Shown: in pieces, positions 14,703 through 24,263 of the stretch
Layout of the letters: the number at the start of each line of letters is the position of its first letter
Numbering within the stretch: position 1 is the first letter of the stretch
Origin: Kitasatospora sp. CB01950
GTDB taxonomy: Bacteria; Actinomycetota; Actinomycetes; Streptomycetales; Streptomycetaceae
Reading direction: 5' to 3'
Assembly (NCBI RefSeq): GCF_001905465.1
Contig: NZ_LISX01000001.1
Coordinates: forward strand, 1-64,000
DNA: 64,000 bases
Program-made: the position numbers and the translations under genes
Notes under the pieces: model-generated
Database searches by the model: none
Seen by the model: only the letters and a program-made list of their open reading frames with translations
What the model was told of the DNA's origin: nothing

Positions 14703-16178
14703 ATGTCCGAGACGGAGTTCACCGCAGACGTGGTGGTGGTCGGGGCCGGCCCGACCGGCCTGCTGCTGGCCGGCGATCTGGCGGCGGCCGGACTACGGGT
14801 GACCGTGGTCGACAAGCGTGCCGAGGAGTCCAACCTGACCAGGGCGTTCGCGGTGCACGCCCGCACGCTGGAACAGCTCGACGCCCGCGGCGTGGCCGAC
14901 GAGCTGATCGCCACCGGCCTGACCATGCCGTCCCTGCAGGCCTTCGGCCGGCTCCGGGCGGACTTCTCCGCGCTGCCCACCCGGTTCCCGTTCGTGCTGG
15001 TCACCCCGCAGTCCCACACCGAACGGGTGCTGCGCGACCGGGCCGTCAAGGCGGGCGCCGAGCTGCGCCGCGGCTCCGAACTGTCCGGCCTGCGGCAGGA
15101 CGCGGAGGGCGTCACGCTGACCGTCCGCACCGCCGACGGCGAGCAGCGGCTGCGTTCGCGCTACGCGGTCGGCGCCGACGGCGTGCACTCCGCGGTGCGC
15201 GACCTGCTGGGCATCCCGTTCCCCGGCGAGTCGGTGGTCCGCTCGGTGATGCTGGCCGACGTCCGGCTGGAGCACCAGCCGGAGGAGCCGCTGACGGCCG
15301 GCGCGACCGAGCGCGGCTTCGTCTTCCTCGCCTCCTACGGCGACGGCTGGCACCGGGCGATCGGCTGGGACCGCGACCACCAGGTGGCCGACTCCGAGCC
15401 GGTGGTGCTCGCCGAACTCGCCGACCTGATGCGCGAGGTGACGGGCCGCGACCTGGGCCTCGCCGAGGCCCGCTGGACGTCCCGTTTCCACAGCGACGAA
15501 CGGCAGGCCCCGAGCTACCGCTCCGGCCGGGTGTTCCTGGCCGGCGACGCCGCGCACTGCCACTCCCCGGCCGGCGGCCAGGGCATGAACACCGGCCTGC
15601 AGGACGCCGCCAACCTGAGCTGGAAGCTGGTCGCCGCCGTCCGCGGCTGGGCCCCCGACGCGCTGCTGGACACCTACCAGACCGAGCGCCACCCGGTCGG
15701 CCGGACGGTGCTGCGCAGCTCCGGCGCCCTGGTGCGGCTCGCCCTCGGCCGGAACGCCACCACCCGGGTGCTGCGCACCGCGATCGGCGCCGTCGCCGAA
15801 CACCTCGGCCCGCTGGCCGAGTTGGGCGCCAAGCAGATCTCCGGCATCGGCTACGCCTACCCCGCCGAGAAGGGCGCCCACCCGCTGGCCGGCCGCCGCG
15901 TCCCGGACCTGCGACTGGCCGTGGACGCGCCCGGCGGCCCGTCCCGGCTGTACGAGGCGCTGCGCGCCGGGAAGGCCGTGCTGATCAGCAACGACGAGCT
16001 GTCGGTGGCGGACTCCTGGGCGGAGCGGGTGGTCACCGCCGCCCCGGCCGACCCGCACGGCAAGCTGCGCGACACCGTGCTGCTGGTCCGCCCGGACGGC
16101 TACGCGGCGTGGGCCTGCGTCGACCCGACCCGGGGTGAGCTGCGGGCCGCGCTCAGCCAGTGGCTCGGCCGCCCCTGA
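14703..16178 (+). CDS. FAD-dependent aromatic monooxygenase
   Basis: A 491-aa group A flavoprotein hydroxylase of the PHBH/RdmE type. It shows the Rossmann GAGPTG (about 14-19), the middle DG motif in GADGVHSAVRDLLG, and the second FAD motif with GDAAHCHSPAGGQGMNTG (about 281-298). A thioredoxin-like C-terminal tail of about 100 residues is typical of aromatic polyketide and rifamycin hydroxylases. No biosynthetic cluster surrounds it, so the substrate is unknown; xenobiotic or antibiotic inactivation is possible. ATG at 14703 with GGGAGAG upstream. Confidence 0.88.
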   Translation: MSETEFTADVVVVGAGPTGLLLAGDLAAAGLRVTVVDKRAEESNLTRAFAVHARTLEQLDARGVADELIATGLTMPSLQAFGRLRADFSALPTRFPFVLVTPQSHTERVLRDRAVKAGAELRRGSELSGLRQDAEGVTLTVRTADGEQRLRSRYAVGADGVHSAVRDLLGIPFPGESVVRSVMLADVRLEHQPEEPLTAGATERGFVFLASYGDGWHRAIGWDRDHQVADSEPVVLAELADLMREVTGRDLGLAEARWTSRFHSDERQAPSYRSGRVFLAGDAAHCHSPAGGQGMNTGLQDAANLSWKLVAAVRGWAPDALLDTYQTERHPVGRTVLRSSGALVRLALGRNATTRVLRTAIGAVAEHLGPLAELGAKQISGIGYAYPAEKGAHPLAGRRVPDLRLAVDAPGGPSRLYEALRAGKAVLISNDELSVADSWAERVVTAAPADPHGKLRDTVLLVRPDGYAAWACVDPTRGELRAALSQWLGRP

Positions 16179-16360
16179 TCCTTATTCACTGAATTGATCT
16201 GTGGACATTCTGTTCATTCACCGAAGCCGTGCAGCGCTCCACAGTTGACTGTTCTTTAGTAAGCAATTGCCCAGGCATGGGCCAATTCCTGAAGGTTCTC
16301 TGAAAGATTCTGGCGAGCGTTTTCGAAAACCGGAACGCCCCCAGACTTCCGGAGGACCCC

Positions 16361-18529
16361 GTGCGACCCCGCTCGCTCGCCCTTGCCGCAGCCCTGGCTG
16401 TCCTGCCCCTGACCGCCGTCTCGCTCGGCGTCGGCACCGCCCAGGCGGCGCCGACGCCGAACGCCGGCTCCCGGGTGGCGCTCCCGCAGACCGTCACCCC
16501 GGCGGTGGCGCGCTCCCACAAGCAGGGAGACGTCCCGGCCGACCGGAAGATATCCGTGGCCGTCAGCCTGAAACTGCGCAACACCGCCGAGTTGGACCGA
16601 TTCCTCGCGGCGGTCGGCACGCCCGGCACCCCGGAGTTCGGGCACTATCTGACGCCGGAGCAGTTCAACGAGCGTTTCGGCCCGACCCAGGCCGACGTCG
16701 ACCAGGTCCGCGCGTTCCTCGCCGCCCAGGGCCTGAAGGTCGACTCGGTCAGCGCCAACCGCCAGGTGGTGAACGCCAGCGGCTCGGCCTCGAAGGTCGC
16801 CGCCGCGTTCGGCACCCACGAGTCGACCTACAGCGACCCGCAGCAGGGCAACCGGACCTTCTTCGCCAACGACGCCGCCGCCACGCTGCCGGCCTCGCTG
16901 GCCGGGGTGGTCGAGGGCGTCAGCGGCCTCAACGACCACACCGTGCGCACCACCCGGATCGCCAAGCCCGACGCGGCCACCCCGCACGCCACCCCGAGCG
17001 GCTTCGGCCCGGCCGGCTACGACGGCGCCTACCGCCTCGACCAGCTGGGCGCGGACGGCACCGGCAGCACCGTGGCGCTCTGGGAGTTCGACGGCTACAA
17101 GTCCTCCAACCTGACCACCTACGACAGCCAGTTCGGCCTGTCCGGCCCGGCGGTCAGCACCGTCTCGGTGGACGGTGCCAGCTACGACTCGAAGCCCGGC
17201 GACGGCCAGGGCGAGGTCGAGCTGGACTCGGAGATCGTCCGCGGCGTCGCCCCCAAGGCCACCCAGCTGGTCTACGAGGCCCCCAACAGCGACCAGGGCG
17301 AGATCGACATGGCCGCCAAGATCGTCTCGGACAACCGGGTCCAGGTCATCTCCATATCCTGGGGCTCCTGCGAGCCCGACACCACCGCCTCCTCGATGAC
17401 GGCGGTGAACAACTCCTTCAAGCAGGCCGCCGCCCAGGGCATCTCGATCTTCTCGGCGTCCGGCGACGACGGCTCCCGGGACTGCACCCGCTCCACCTCG
17501 GGCTCCTCCGTGAAGGCCGTGGACTTTCCCGCCTCCAGCCCGTACAACACCGGCGTCGGCGGCACCAACCTGAAGGTCTCCGGTACCGCCTACAGCTCGG
17601 AGAGCGCCTGGAGCACCGCCGGCGGCGGCGTCTCCACCCAGTTCGCCAAGCCGACCTGGCAGACCGGCACCAACGTCACCGGCACCATGCGCACCGTGCC
17701 CGACATCGCGTCCAACGCCGACCCGAACAGCGGCTTCGCGATCTACACCCAGGGCACCAGCAGCGCCGGCTGGCAGGTCTACGGCGGCACCTCCGCGGCC
17801 GCCCCGCTGTGGTCCGGCTTCGCCGCGCTGTACAACCAGAAGGCCAAGGCCGCGTCCAAGCCCAACCTGGGCGAGGTCAACCCGAAGCTGTACACCGTCG
17901 CCAACAGCAGCTCGTACGGCACCGCGCTGCACGACGTGACCAGCGGCTCGAACCAGGACTTCGCCGCGAAGACCGGCTACGACCAGGTCACCGGCTGGGG
18001 CACCCCGATCGCCGACGGCCTCGCCAACGCCCTGCTCGGCACCGGCGGCACCACCCCGCCGCCCACCGGCGGCTGCACCGCCGCCCAGCTGCTCGGCAAC
18101 CCCGGCTTCGAGACCGGCACCGCCGCCCCGTGGACCACCAGCACCGGCGTGGTCGACAACTCCGCCTCCGAGGCCGCCCACAGCGGCTCCTGGAAGGCCT
18201 GGATGGACGGCTACGGCTCCGCCCACACCGACTCCGTCTCCCAGTCGGTGGCGATCCCGGCCGGCTGCAAGGCGACGCTGTCCTTCTGGCTGCACGTCGA
18301 CACCGCCGAGACCAGCACCACCACGGCGTACGACAAGCTCACCGTGTCGGTCAACGGCACCTCGGTGGCCACGTACTCCAACCTCGACAAGAACACCGGC
18401 TACACGCAGAAGAGCATCGACCTGTCCGCCTACGCCGGACAGACCGTCACCGTGAAGTTCAACGGTGTCGAGGACGCCTCGCTGCAGACCAGCTTCGTCA
18501 TCGACGACACCGCGCTGAACGTCTCCTGA
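16361..18529 (+). CDS. Secreted S53 (sedolisin/kumamolisin) pro-protease with C-terminal beta domain
   Basis: A 722-aa exported serine-carboxyl protease active at acid pH in known members. A signal peptide (about 1-30, ending GTAQAA) is followed by a Pro-kumamolisin activation domain (about 50-195) and the catalytic domain (about 215-570). The triad is visible as Glu285/Asp289 (GEVELD) and Ser478 (GGTSAAAP), with Asp369 (SASGDDG) for the oxyanion hole and DQVTGWGTP at the calcium site. After a Thr/Pro linker, residues about 575-722 form a jelly-roll or P-domain-like module beginning GNPGFETG, probably binding substrate or wall. GTG at 16361 follows GGAGGACCCC. Confidence 0.93.
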   Translation: MRPRSLALAAALAVLPLTAVSLGVGTAQAAPTPNAGSRVALPQTVTPAVARSHKQGDVPADRKISVAVSLKLRNTAELDRFLAAVGTPGTPEFGHYLTPEQFNERFGPTQADVDQVRAFLAAQGLKVDSVSANRQVVNASGSASKVAAAFGTHESTYSDPQQGNRTFFANDAAATLPASLAGVVEGVSGLNDHTVRTTRIAKPDAATPHATPSGFGPAGYDGAYRLDQLGADGTGSTVALWEFDGYKSSNLTTYDSQFGLSGPAVSTVSVDGASYDSKPGDGQGEVELDSEIVRGVAPKATQLVYEAPNSDQGEIDMAAKIVSDNRVQVISISWGSCEPDTTASSMTAVNNSFKQAAAQGISIFSASGDDGSRDCTRSTSGSSVKAVDFPASSPYNTGVGGTNLKVSGTAYSSESAWSTAGGGVSTQFAKPTWQTGTNVTGTMRTVPDIASNADPNSGFAIYTQGTSSAGWQVYGGTSAAAPLWSGFAALYNQKAKAASKPNLGEVNPKLYTVANSSSYGTALHDVTSGSNQDFAAKTGYDQVTGWGTPIADGLANALLGTGGTTPPPTGGCTAAQLLGNPGFETGTAAPWTTSTGVVDNSASEAAHSGSWKAWMDGYGSAHTDSVSQSVAIPAGCKATLSFWLHVDTAETSTTTAYDKLTVSVNGTSVATYSNLDKNTGYTQKSIDLSAYAGQTVTVKFNGVEDASLQTSFVIDDTALNVS

Positions 18530-18544
18530 CCCGCGTTCAACGCG

Positions 18545-18580
18545 GGTGCCGGGAGGGTCTCCACGGGCCCTCCCGGCACC
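18545..18580 (+). terminator. Terminator of the S53 protease gene
   Basis: Thirteen-base perfect arms (18545-18557 and 18568-18580) and a 10-base loop, 16 bases after the stop codon. Confidence 0.75.
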
Positions 18581-18767
18581 TGTGTGTCAGGAGTGTTTCC
18601 AGTGCGATCCGTCTGCGAAATACTTGTCGTGACCACTGTCATATGTCCTGATTGATGACGTAGCCTCTCAACCCTGCATAGGGTTCCCCCACACTCGGCG
18701 GCGCACCTCCGACGCACCGCGGAGCCGGGGCGAACCCACCGAACCCGCCGGGTGGGGAAGGTGTCGC

Positions 18768-19946
18768 ATGGGCTCACAGCAACCACAGCACGCCGGCCGG
18801 CTCCGCCTGGTCGGCCAGCGCGAACACGGCGGTGACCGGCCACCGGCCGGACCGGCCGCGCCGGCCGGCCCGCAGGCAGCCGTCCGCAACTCCGCCGCAC
18901 CCGTATCCGCTCCCGCGGCACAGGCCGCCGTCACCGCACAGGCCGCCGTCGCCGCGACGGCCACCGCCGCCGTCGTTCCCGTCGTTCCCGCCATTCCTGT
19001 CGCGCCTGCCATTCCCGCCGTTCCCATCGCGCCCGCAGCACCCGCTTCCCCGCAGGGAGGCTTCGCCGAGGTCCTCAACGCCGCGATCGAGCACAGCGGG
19101 CTCAGCCTCGACCGGATCCGCGCCGCGCTCGCCAAACAGGGCGTCAGAGTCAGTGTCACCACGCTCAGTTACTGGCGTCGCGGCCGCAGCCAGCCCGAAC
19201 GGGCCACCTCGCTGCGCGCCGTCCACCTGCTCGAAGAACTCCTCGGCCTGCGCCACGCCGCCCTCACCGCGCTGCTCGGCCCGCCCCGCCCGCGCGGCCG
19301 CTGGGTCACCCAGGGCCCGGCCCCCGACGGCCTGCGGGTCGAGCAGGTCTGGCCCGGCCAGACCGAACTCGGCGAGGTGTTCGCCGAACTCGACGCCCCG
19401 CCGGCCGGCCAGCTGGAGCGGCAGTCCATCCACGACGCCTACTACGTCGACGCCTCCCGCCGCGGCCACCTGCTGCGGATGCGCCAGGTGGTCCGCGCCA
19501 CCGTGGACGGCGTCACCCGGCACGTCGTGGTCCACAAGTCCGACGAGGGCACCGACACCTGCCCCGAGATCACCAACGTCCGGCACGCCCGCCTCGGCCG
19601 GGTCCGCCGCCGCCCGGAGAGCGGGCTGTTGGTCGCCGAACTCCTCCTCGACCGGCCGCTCGCCCTCGGCGACTCCACCGTCCTCGAGTACGAGGTGCAG
19701 ATCCCCGACGCCGGCCCGACCGCCGACTACGGCCGGTTCTTCGCCGCCCCCGTGCGGGAATACGTCCTGCAGGTCCACTTCGACCCCGCCGCCGTCCCCG
19801 TCCAGTGCGAGCGCTTCGACCGCACCCCGGGCACCGAGACCGACCGCCACCGCGAGCCCCTCTGGATCGGCGCCTCCGCCAGCGCCCACGTCCTCACCGC
19901 CGACCAGCAACCCGGCCAGGTGGGCATCCGCTGGCAGTGGGAATAA
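18768..19946 (+). CDS. Helix-turn-helix protein with Ala/Pro/Val linker
   Basis: A 392-aa protein of unknown function. Residues 1-95 are disordered and strongly repetitive in Ala, Pro, Val and Ile (for example VPAIPVAPAIPAVPIAPAAP). A Cro/CI-like HTH follows (about 98-160) with LSLDRIRAALAKQG and TLSYWRRGRSQPER, then a C-terminal region of about 220 residues rich in beta strands (HDAYYVDASRRGHLLRMR). Streptomyces carry such proteins as XRE-like regulators. Whether the C-terminal part senses a ligand is unknown. ATG at 18768 with GGGGAAGGTG upstream. Confidence 0.75.
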   Translation: MGSQQPQHAGRLRLVGQREHGGDRPPAGPAAPAGPQAAVRNSAAPVSAPAAQAAVTAQAAVAATATAAVVPVVPAIPVAPAIPAVPIAPAAPASPQGGFAEVLNAAIEHSGLSLDRIRAALAKQGVRVSVTTLSYWRRGRSQPERATSLRAVHLLEELLGLRHAALTALLGPPRPRGRWVTQGPAPDGLRVEQVWPGQTELGEVFAELDAPPAGQLERQSIHDAYYVDASRRGHLLRMRQVVRATVDGVTRHVVVHKSDEGTDTCPEITNVRHARLGRVRRRPESGLLVAELLLDRPLALGDSTVLEYEVQIPDAGPTADYGRFFAAPVREYVLQVHFDPAAVPVQCERFDRTPGTETDRHREPLWIGASASAHVLTADQQPGQVGIRWQWE

Positions 19947-20135
19947 CCACCGGCCCGGATCCTTCGCCTGACCGACCGTCAGTCCCACCGCCTTACCGCT
20001 CCCCCGGCCCGACGCCACGCCGCACGGTCTCCCCGCCGTTCACCCGTTCTGCCCAGTCCGACCGCCCATCAGGTGGTCCGCGCTGCTGCCTCCGTGAAAT
20101 GTGAGACCCACTCACCGAGGAAAGGCAGGTCCCCT

Positions 20136-21413
20136 GTGCTGATGGAGTTCAGCGATGTCGAACCGGACGAGTCCTGTGCCTGCGGCGGCTGCACCGCCCG
20201 CCGCCGGGCCAGGCACCTCGCCGTCCGGTCGGGCCGAGGCGTCTCGGTGCAGGCCCGCGGCGCGCGGCGGGCGGCGGTGCTGCTGGCCGCCGTCGGCAGC
20301 GTGTTCGGCGGCGGGGCGGTGGCGTCGATAGCCGCGGCCGCGCCGCGCACCGACAGCCCGCAGACCGCCACCACGCCGCAGGGCGGGGTCGCGGGCCTGT
20401 TCGGCGCACCGCCGACGGCCCGCCGGTCACTGGCCCTGCCCGCCACCACCCGGACGGACATCATGCGGCGGGCGCAGTCCTGGGTGGACCAGAAGGTGCC
20501 GTACAGCATGTCGCAGTACTGGTCGGACGGTTACCGGCAGGACTGCTCCGGCTTCGTGTCGATGGCCTGGGGCCTGGGCAGCAGTCAGACCACCTGGACG
20601 CTGCCGGACTTCGCCGACCGGATCTCGAAGGACGACCTGCAGCCCGGCGACGTACTGATCTACAACAACGCCGACGACCCGCAGGGCGGCTCCCACGCGG
20701 TGCTGTTCGGCGGCTGGGCGGACGGCGCGCACACCAAGTACACGGCCCTGGAGCAGACCCGCCCGGGCACCACCGAACGCAGCACCCCGTACGCCTACTG
20801 GCACAACTCCAGCGGCTACCAGCCGTACCGCTACAAGGGGTTGACCCGGCCGTCACCGGCCCCGGACGGCTCGGACGCGTTCCCGGGGGCGGACACGTTC
20901 GGGCCCGGCAAGGTCAACGACTACGTGACGCGGCTGGGGAAGCTGCTGGTGGAGCGCGGCGGCGGCCGGTTCTACCGGGAGGGGCCCAGCCCGGACTGGG
21001 GCGAGGCCGACCGGAAGGCCACCGAGGCGTTCCAGCTGGCCCAGGGCTGGCGCGGCGCGGAGGCCGACGGCTACCCGGGCAAGGACACCTGGGACTTCCT
21101 GGTCCACCACAAGGGCAAGGACATCCCGCCCGCCACCGGCGCCCCGGCGCCGCCCCCGCCCACCACCCAGGCCCTGCCGCCGTTCCCGGGCGCGGACAAG
21201 TTCGGGCCGGGCAAGGTCAACGACTACGTCACCCAGCTCGGCCGGCAGCTGGTGAAGAAGGGCTTCGGCGGCTACTACCGCGAGGGCCCGAGCCCGGACT
21301 GGGGCGAGGCCGACCGGAAGGCCACCGAGGCCTTCCAACGCGCCCAGGGCTGGACCGGCGCGGAGGCCGACGGCTACCCGGGCCCGCACACCTGGAAGCT
21401 GCTGTTCTCCTGA
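20136..21413 (+). CDS. Secreted NlpC/P60-like protein with two peptidoglycan-binding repeats
   Basis: A 425-aa protein. A Cys-rich leader (CACGGCTARRR) precedes a hydrophobic segment (about 46-70) that may be a long signal peptide or anchor. An NlpC/P60-like domain (about 105-230) has the nucleophile in YRQDCSGF (about Cys137) and a downstream His in GGSHAVLFGGW, suggesting cell-wall amidase or endopeptidase activity. Two near-identical repeats (249-323 and 350-425), each with FGPGKVNDYVT and WGEADRKATEAFQ, are of the wall-binding type common in Streptomyces. GTG at 20136 is preferred for its purine-rich leader; ATG at 20142 is possible. Confidence 0.85.
   Translation: MLMEFSDVEPDESCACGGCTARRRARHLAVRSGRGVSVQARGARRAAVLLAAVGSVFGGGAVASIAAAAPRTDSPQTATTPQGGVAGLFGAPPTARRSLALPATTRTDIMRRAQSWVDQKVPYSMSQYWSDGYRQDCSGFVSMAWGLGSSQTTWTLPDFADRISKDDLQPGDVLIYNNADDPQGGSHAVLFGGWADGAHTKYTALEQTRPGTTERSTPYAYWHNSSGYQPYRYKGLTRPSPAPDGSDAFPGADTFGPGKVNDYVTRLGKLLVERGGGRFYREGPSPDWGEADRKATEAFQLAQGWRGAEADGYPGKDTWDFLVHHKGKDIPPATGAPAPPPPTTQALPPFPGADKFGPGKVNDYVTQLGRQLVKKGFGGYYREGPSPDWGEADRKATEAFQRAQGWTGAEADGYPGPHTWKLLFS
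20880..21410 (+). repeat. In-gene duplication of a wall-binding module, 303-bp period
   Basis: Copies at 20880-21104 and 21183-21410 encode homologous 75-76 aa modules. A block encoding GPSPDWGEADRKATEAFQ is almost unchanged at the nucleotide level, suggesting recent duplication or gene conversion. Confidence 0.85.
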
Positions 21414-21441
21414 CGCACGACGACCGGCGACCGGCGACTGC

Positions 21442-22122
21442 TCAGCCCTGCGGGAGCGCGCCGACGGCGGCGTGCTCCCGCACCCACGCGTGCATGGCGA
21501 TCGCCGCGGCCGCCCCGGCGTTGATCGAGCGGGTGGAGCCGAACTGGGCGATCGAGCAGACCGCCGTCGAGTGCGCCCACGCCTCGTCGGTCAGCCCCGG
21601 GCCTTCCTGACCGAACAGCAGCACGCAGCGCTCGGGCAGCGGGTAGGTCTCCAGCGGCACCGCGCCGGGCAGGTTGTCGATGCCGATGATCGGCAGTCCC
21701 CGTTCGGCGGCGTACGCGGCCAGCGAGGCCACCGAGTCGTGGTGGCGCACGTGCTGGTAGCGGTCGGTCACCATGGCCCCGCGCCGGTTCCAGCGGCGCC
21801 GCCCGACGATGTGCACCTCCCCGGCGAGGAAGGCGTTGGCGGTGCGCACCACGGAGCCGATGTTGAAGTCGTGCTGCCAGTTCTCCACGGCGACGTGGAA
21901 GCCGTGCCGCCGGGTGTCGAGGTCGGCGACGATCGCCTCGTGCCGCCAGTACCGGTACTGGTCGGTGACGTTGCGGCGGTCGCCGGCGGCGAGCAGCTCG
22001 GGGTCGAGCCGGGGGTCGTCGGGCCACGGCTCGGGGTGCGGGCCGACGCCGATCTCGCGGTCGTCGGCGAGGTGTCCGTCGTCGTACTGCTCGCCCTGCT
22101 GGGGCACCGAGGTGTCGCTCAC
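21442..22122 (-). CDS. TrmH/SpoU family RNA 2'-O-methyltransferase
   Basis: A 226-aa SPOUT methyltransferase. The signature motifs are NFNIGSVVRTANAF-like (here DFNIGSVVRTANAF), LLFGQEGPGLTDEAW and SIAQFGSTRSINAGAAAAI, which build the knotted SAM site and carry the catalytic Arg/Asn. It should methylate a ribose in tRNA or rRNA; the target nucleotide is not readable. GTG at 22122 overlaps the FUSC stop as GTGA, so translation is coupled although no Shine-Dalgarno is present. It is the last gene of a leftward operon. Confidence 0.9.
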   Translation of the reverse strand: MSDTSVPQQGEQYDDGHLADDREIGVGPHPEPWPDDPRLDPELLAAGDRRNVTDQYRYWRHEAIVADLDTRRHGFHVAVENWQHDFNIGSVVRTANAFLAGEVHIVGRRRWNRRGAMVTDRYQHVRHHDSVASLAAYAAERGLPIIGIDNLPGAVPLETYPLPERCVLLFGQEGPGLTDEAWAHSTAVCSIAQFGSTRSINAGAAAAIAMHAWVREHAAVGALPQG

Positions 22123-24254
22123 GCAGTCGAGGGTACGGGCTCCTCCCGGGCCGGCTGCGGGCGCGTCCGGACGGCCTTCTCCAGCTCGGTGAGCGCCTGC
22201 ATGACGAGTCGGGCCCCGGCCCGGGTGACGTCGATGCCCTCGTCGCGGGGGAGCGAGGCCAGCAGGTAGTCCCAGCTGCGGTGGGCCTCGCGCAGTTGGG
22301 AGAAGTCGACGTTCTGGCCGAGCAGGATCGCGGCGGCGGCGATCGCGGTGGCGTCCCGCAGCTCCTCGCCGAACGCGCCGGCGCCGGGCAGCGGCGGGGC
22401 GTCCTCGGCGGGCAGGTGGGCCTCCAGCAGGACGGTGGAGCGGTCCAGCATGCCGACCGCGGAACGGGCCCGGTCGAACTGCTTGCGGCTGAGTTCCGGC
22501 GTCCTCGCGAAGTGGTGCACGGGTTCCAGCTCGGCCCGGTCCAGCGCGGCCAGCATCTCGGCGCGGGTCTCCCGAACGTCCAGCAGCGCGGCCCGCACGT
22601 CGCCCTCGGCATGCCCGCCGGCCGGCTCGCCGTACGCGGTGAACACGGCGGCCGCGTACCGCCCGGCGGCGGCCAGCCACTCGGCGAGCCGCTCCGGCAG
22701 CCGGGCGGTCTGCCAGGTCGGGAACAGCGCGTACGCGCCGAGCGCGACCGCGCCGCCGAGCAGCGTCATCGCGACCCGGTCGAAGGCCAGCTGCACGGGC
22801 TCGCCGGGCTGCAGGCCGAGCAGGAACACCACGTAGGAGGAGATCGCGGCCGTCAGCAGCGCGTACCCGGTGCTCAGCATCATGTAGGACATGCCCATCG
22901 AGAACACGGCGAGCGAGGCCAGCACCCAGTCGTTGGGCTGGAACACCTGCACGATCGCGGTGGACACCAGCACGCCGGCGACGGTGCCGGCGATCCGGGC
23001 GACGCCGCGGCTGAAGGTCTGCGCGAAGTCGGGGCGCATCACCATGGCGGAGGCCATCGGCGCCCAGTAGCCGTGCTCGATGCCCAGCAGCCGGGCCGCC
23101 AGGTAGGCGGAGGTGACCACGGCGGACATCCGCATCGCGTGGTGGAAGATCGCCGAGTGCTGGTGCAGCTGCCGGCCGACGGTGGCCAGCGCGGCGGGCG
23201 CGACCTTGACCAGCGGGGGGCGGCGCAGTCCGGTGTCGGCGCGGGCCGGGAGGGCGGTCCGGTCCTGCCGGTCGAGCCGGTCGGCAGCCCGGCCGAGCAG
23301 CCCGGACAGCCGGCGCGCGGAGCGGCGGGCGCCGCCGCGCAGCAGGTCCTCGCCGGTGCCGGGGCGGGCCAGCGCCAGGCCGGGGGTGTCCTTGGGCAGG
23401 CGCACCGCCTCGCCGGTGCGGATCGCCCGGGCCAGCGCGTCCAGCACCTCGGCGGCGGCGGCCAGCACCTCGCGGGCCCGGTCGCGCTCGGGCCCCTCCT
23501 CGGCGGCGCCGACCCGCGGGTCGGCGAGCGCGGCCAGCGCGGGCCGGATCCGTTCCGCGACGGTGCGCAGGCCGCGCAGCTCGGGCGGGCGGCGGCGGGC
23601 CTGCCGGGCGGTCAGCCGGGCGGCCTGCCGGGCGACGATGAACGGCTCCGGGTCGACGTGCGCCACCGGGTCGTGCCGCAGGCTGCGGGCGTAGTCGCCG
23701 AGCCCCGCGTAGGTGTCGGCGAGGGCGTCGCGCTGCGCCCGCCAGCTGTCGATCGGCCACACGGTGACCACCAGCGCCTGCACGCCGCCGCCGATCGAGC
23801 AGAGCAGGGCGTGGCCGAGTGCGGCGGACACCGACACCGGCAGCTGCACCACCACCAGCATCACGGACAGCGTGTTGGCGGAGACCACCCCGGCGGTCGG
23901 GCTGATCGCCCAGGCCAGACCGGCGCCGAACGCCCACAGCGCGAGCAGCACCGGAAAGGCCCCGGGAATCCCGACGGCCAGGTAGCCGAGGAAGGTCGAC
24001 ACGCCCAGCCCGGCGCCCGCCACCAGGGCCAGCGAGGCACGCGGCCGGAACGAGCGCTGGAAGGTCGCGACCCCGGCGATGAACGCGCCCATCGCGGCGG
24101 ACGCGGCGTGCGCGGGCCCGTAGATCGCCATCGTCGGGAAGATCACCAGCGCGGCGGCGACCGCGGCGCGCAGCGACCGGCGCGGGTTGGTGAGCGAGAA
24201 GTCCACGGTCAGCCCGGCCTTCGCGGTCTCGCGCAGGGCCGTGAACCAGGACAT
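22119..24254 (-). CDS. FUSC family membrane protein (aromatic acid exporter-like)
   Basis: A 711-aa protein with two hydrophobic blocks, each of about five to six helices (about 25-160 and 375-525). They are separated by a long hydrophilic segment and followed by a soluble tail, the architecture of the FUSC/YccS/AaeB group. The second block contains YWAPMASAMVMRPDFAQTFS and RGVARIAGTVAGVL, the hallmark of these proteins. Efflux of aromatic acids is a family expectation, not shown. ATG at 24254 lies nine bases after the HTTM stop. Confidence 0.88.
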   Translation of the reverse strand: MSWFTALRETAKAGLTVDFSLTNPRRSLRAAVAAALVIFPTMAIYGPAHAASAAMGAFIAGVATFQRSFRPRASLALVAGAGLGVSTFLGYLAVGIPGAFPVLLALWAFGAGLAWAISPTAGVVSANTLSVMLVVVQLPVSVSAALGHALLCSIGGGVQALVVTVWPIDSWRAQRDALADTYAGLGDYARSLRHDPVAHVDPEPFIVARQAARLTARQARRRPPELRGLRTVAERIRPALAALADPRVGAAEEGPERDRAREVLAAAAEVLDALARAIRTGEAVRLPKDTPGLALARPGTGEDLLRGGARRSARRLSGLLGRAADRLDRQDRTALPARADTGLRRPPLVKVAPAALATVGRQLHQHSAIFHHAMRMSAVVTSAYLAARLLGIEHGYWAPMASAMVMRPDFAQTFSRGVARIAGTVAGVLVSTAIVQVFQPNDWVLASLAVFSMGMSYMMLSTGYALLTAAISSYVVFLLGLQPGEPVQLAFDRVAMTLLGGAVALGAYALFPTWQTARLPERLAEWLAAAGRYAAAVFTAYGEPAGGHAEGDVRAALLDVRETRAEMLAALDRAELEPVHHFARTPELSRKQFDRARSAVGMLDRSTVLLEAHLPAEDAPPLPGAGAFGEELRDATAIAAAAILLGQNVDFSQLREAHRSWDYLLASLPRDEGIDVTRAGARLVMQALTELEKAVRTRPQPAREEPVPSTA

Positions 24255-24263
24255 AACGGGAGC

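Noticed and set aside
16200..16208. TGTGGACAT as a DnaA box before the S53 protease gene
   Set aside because: The terminal base deviates from consensus and no second box is nearby, so it is probably chance.
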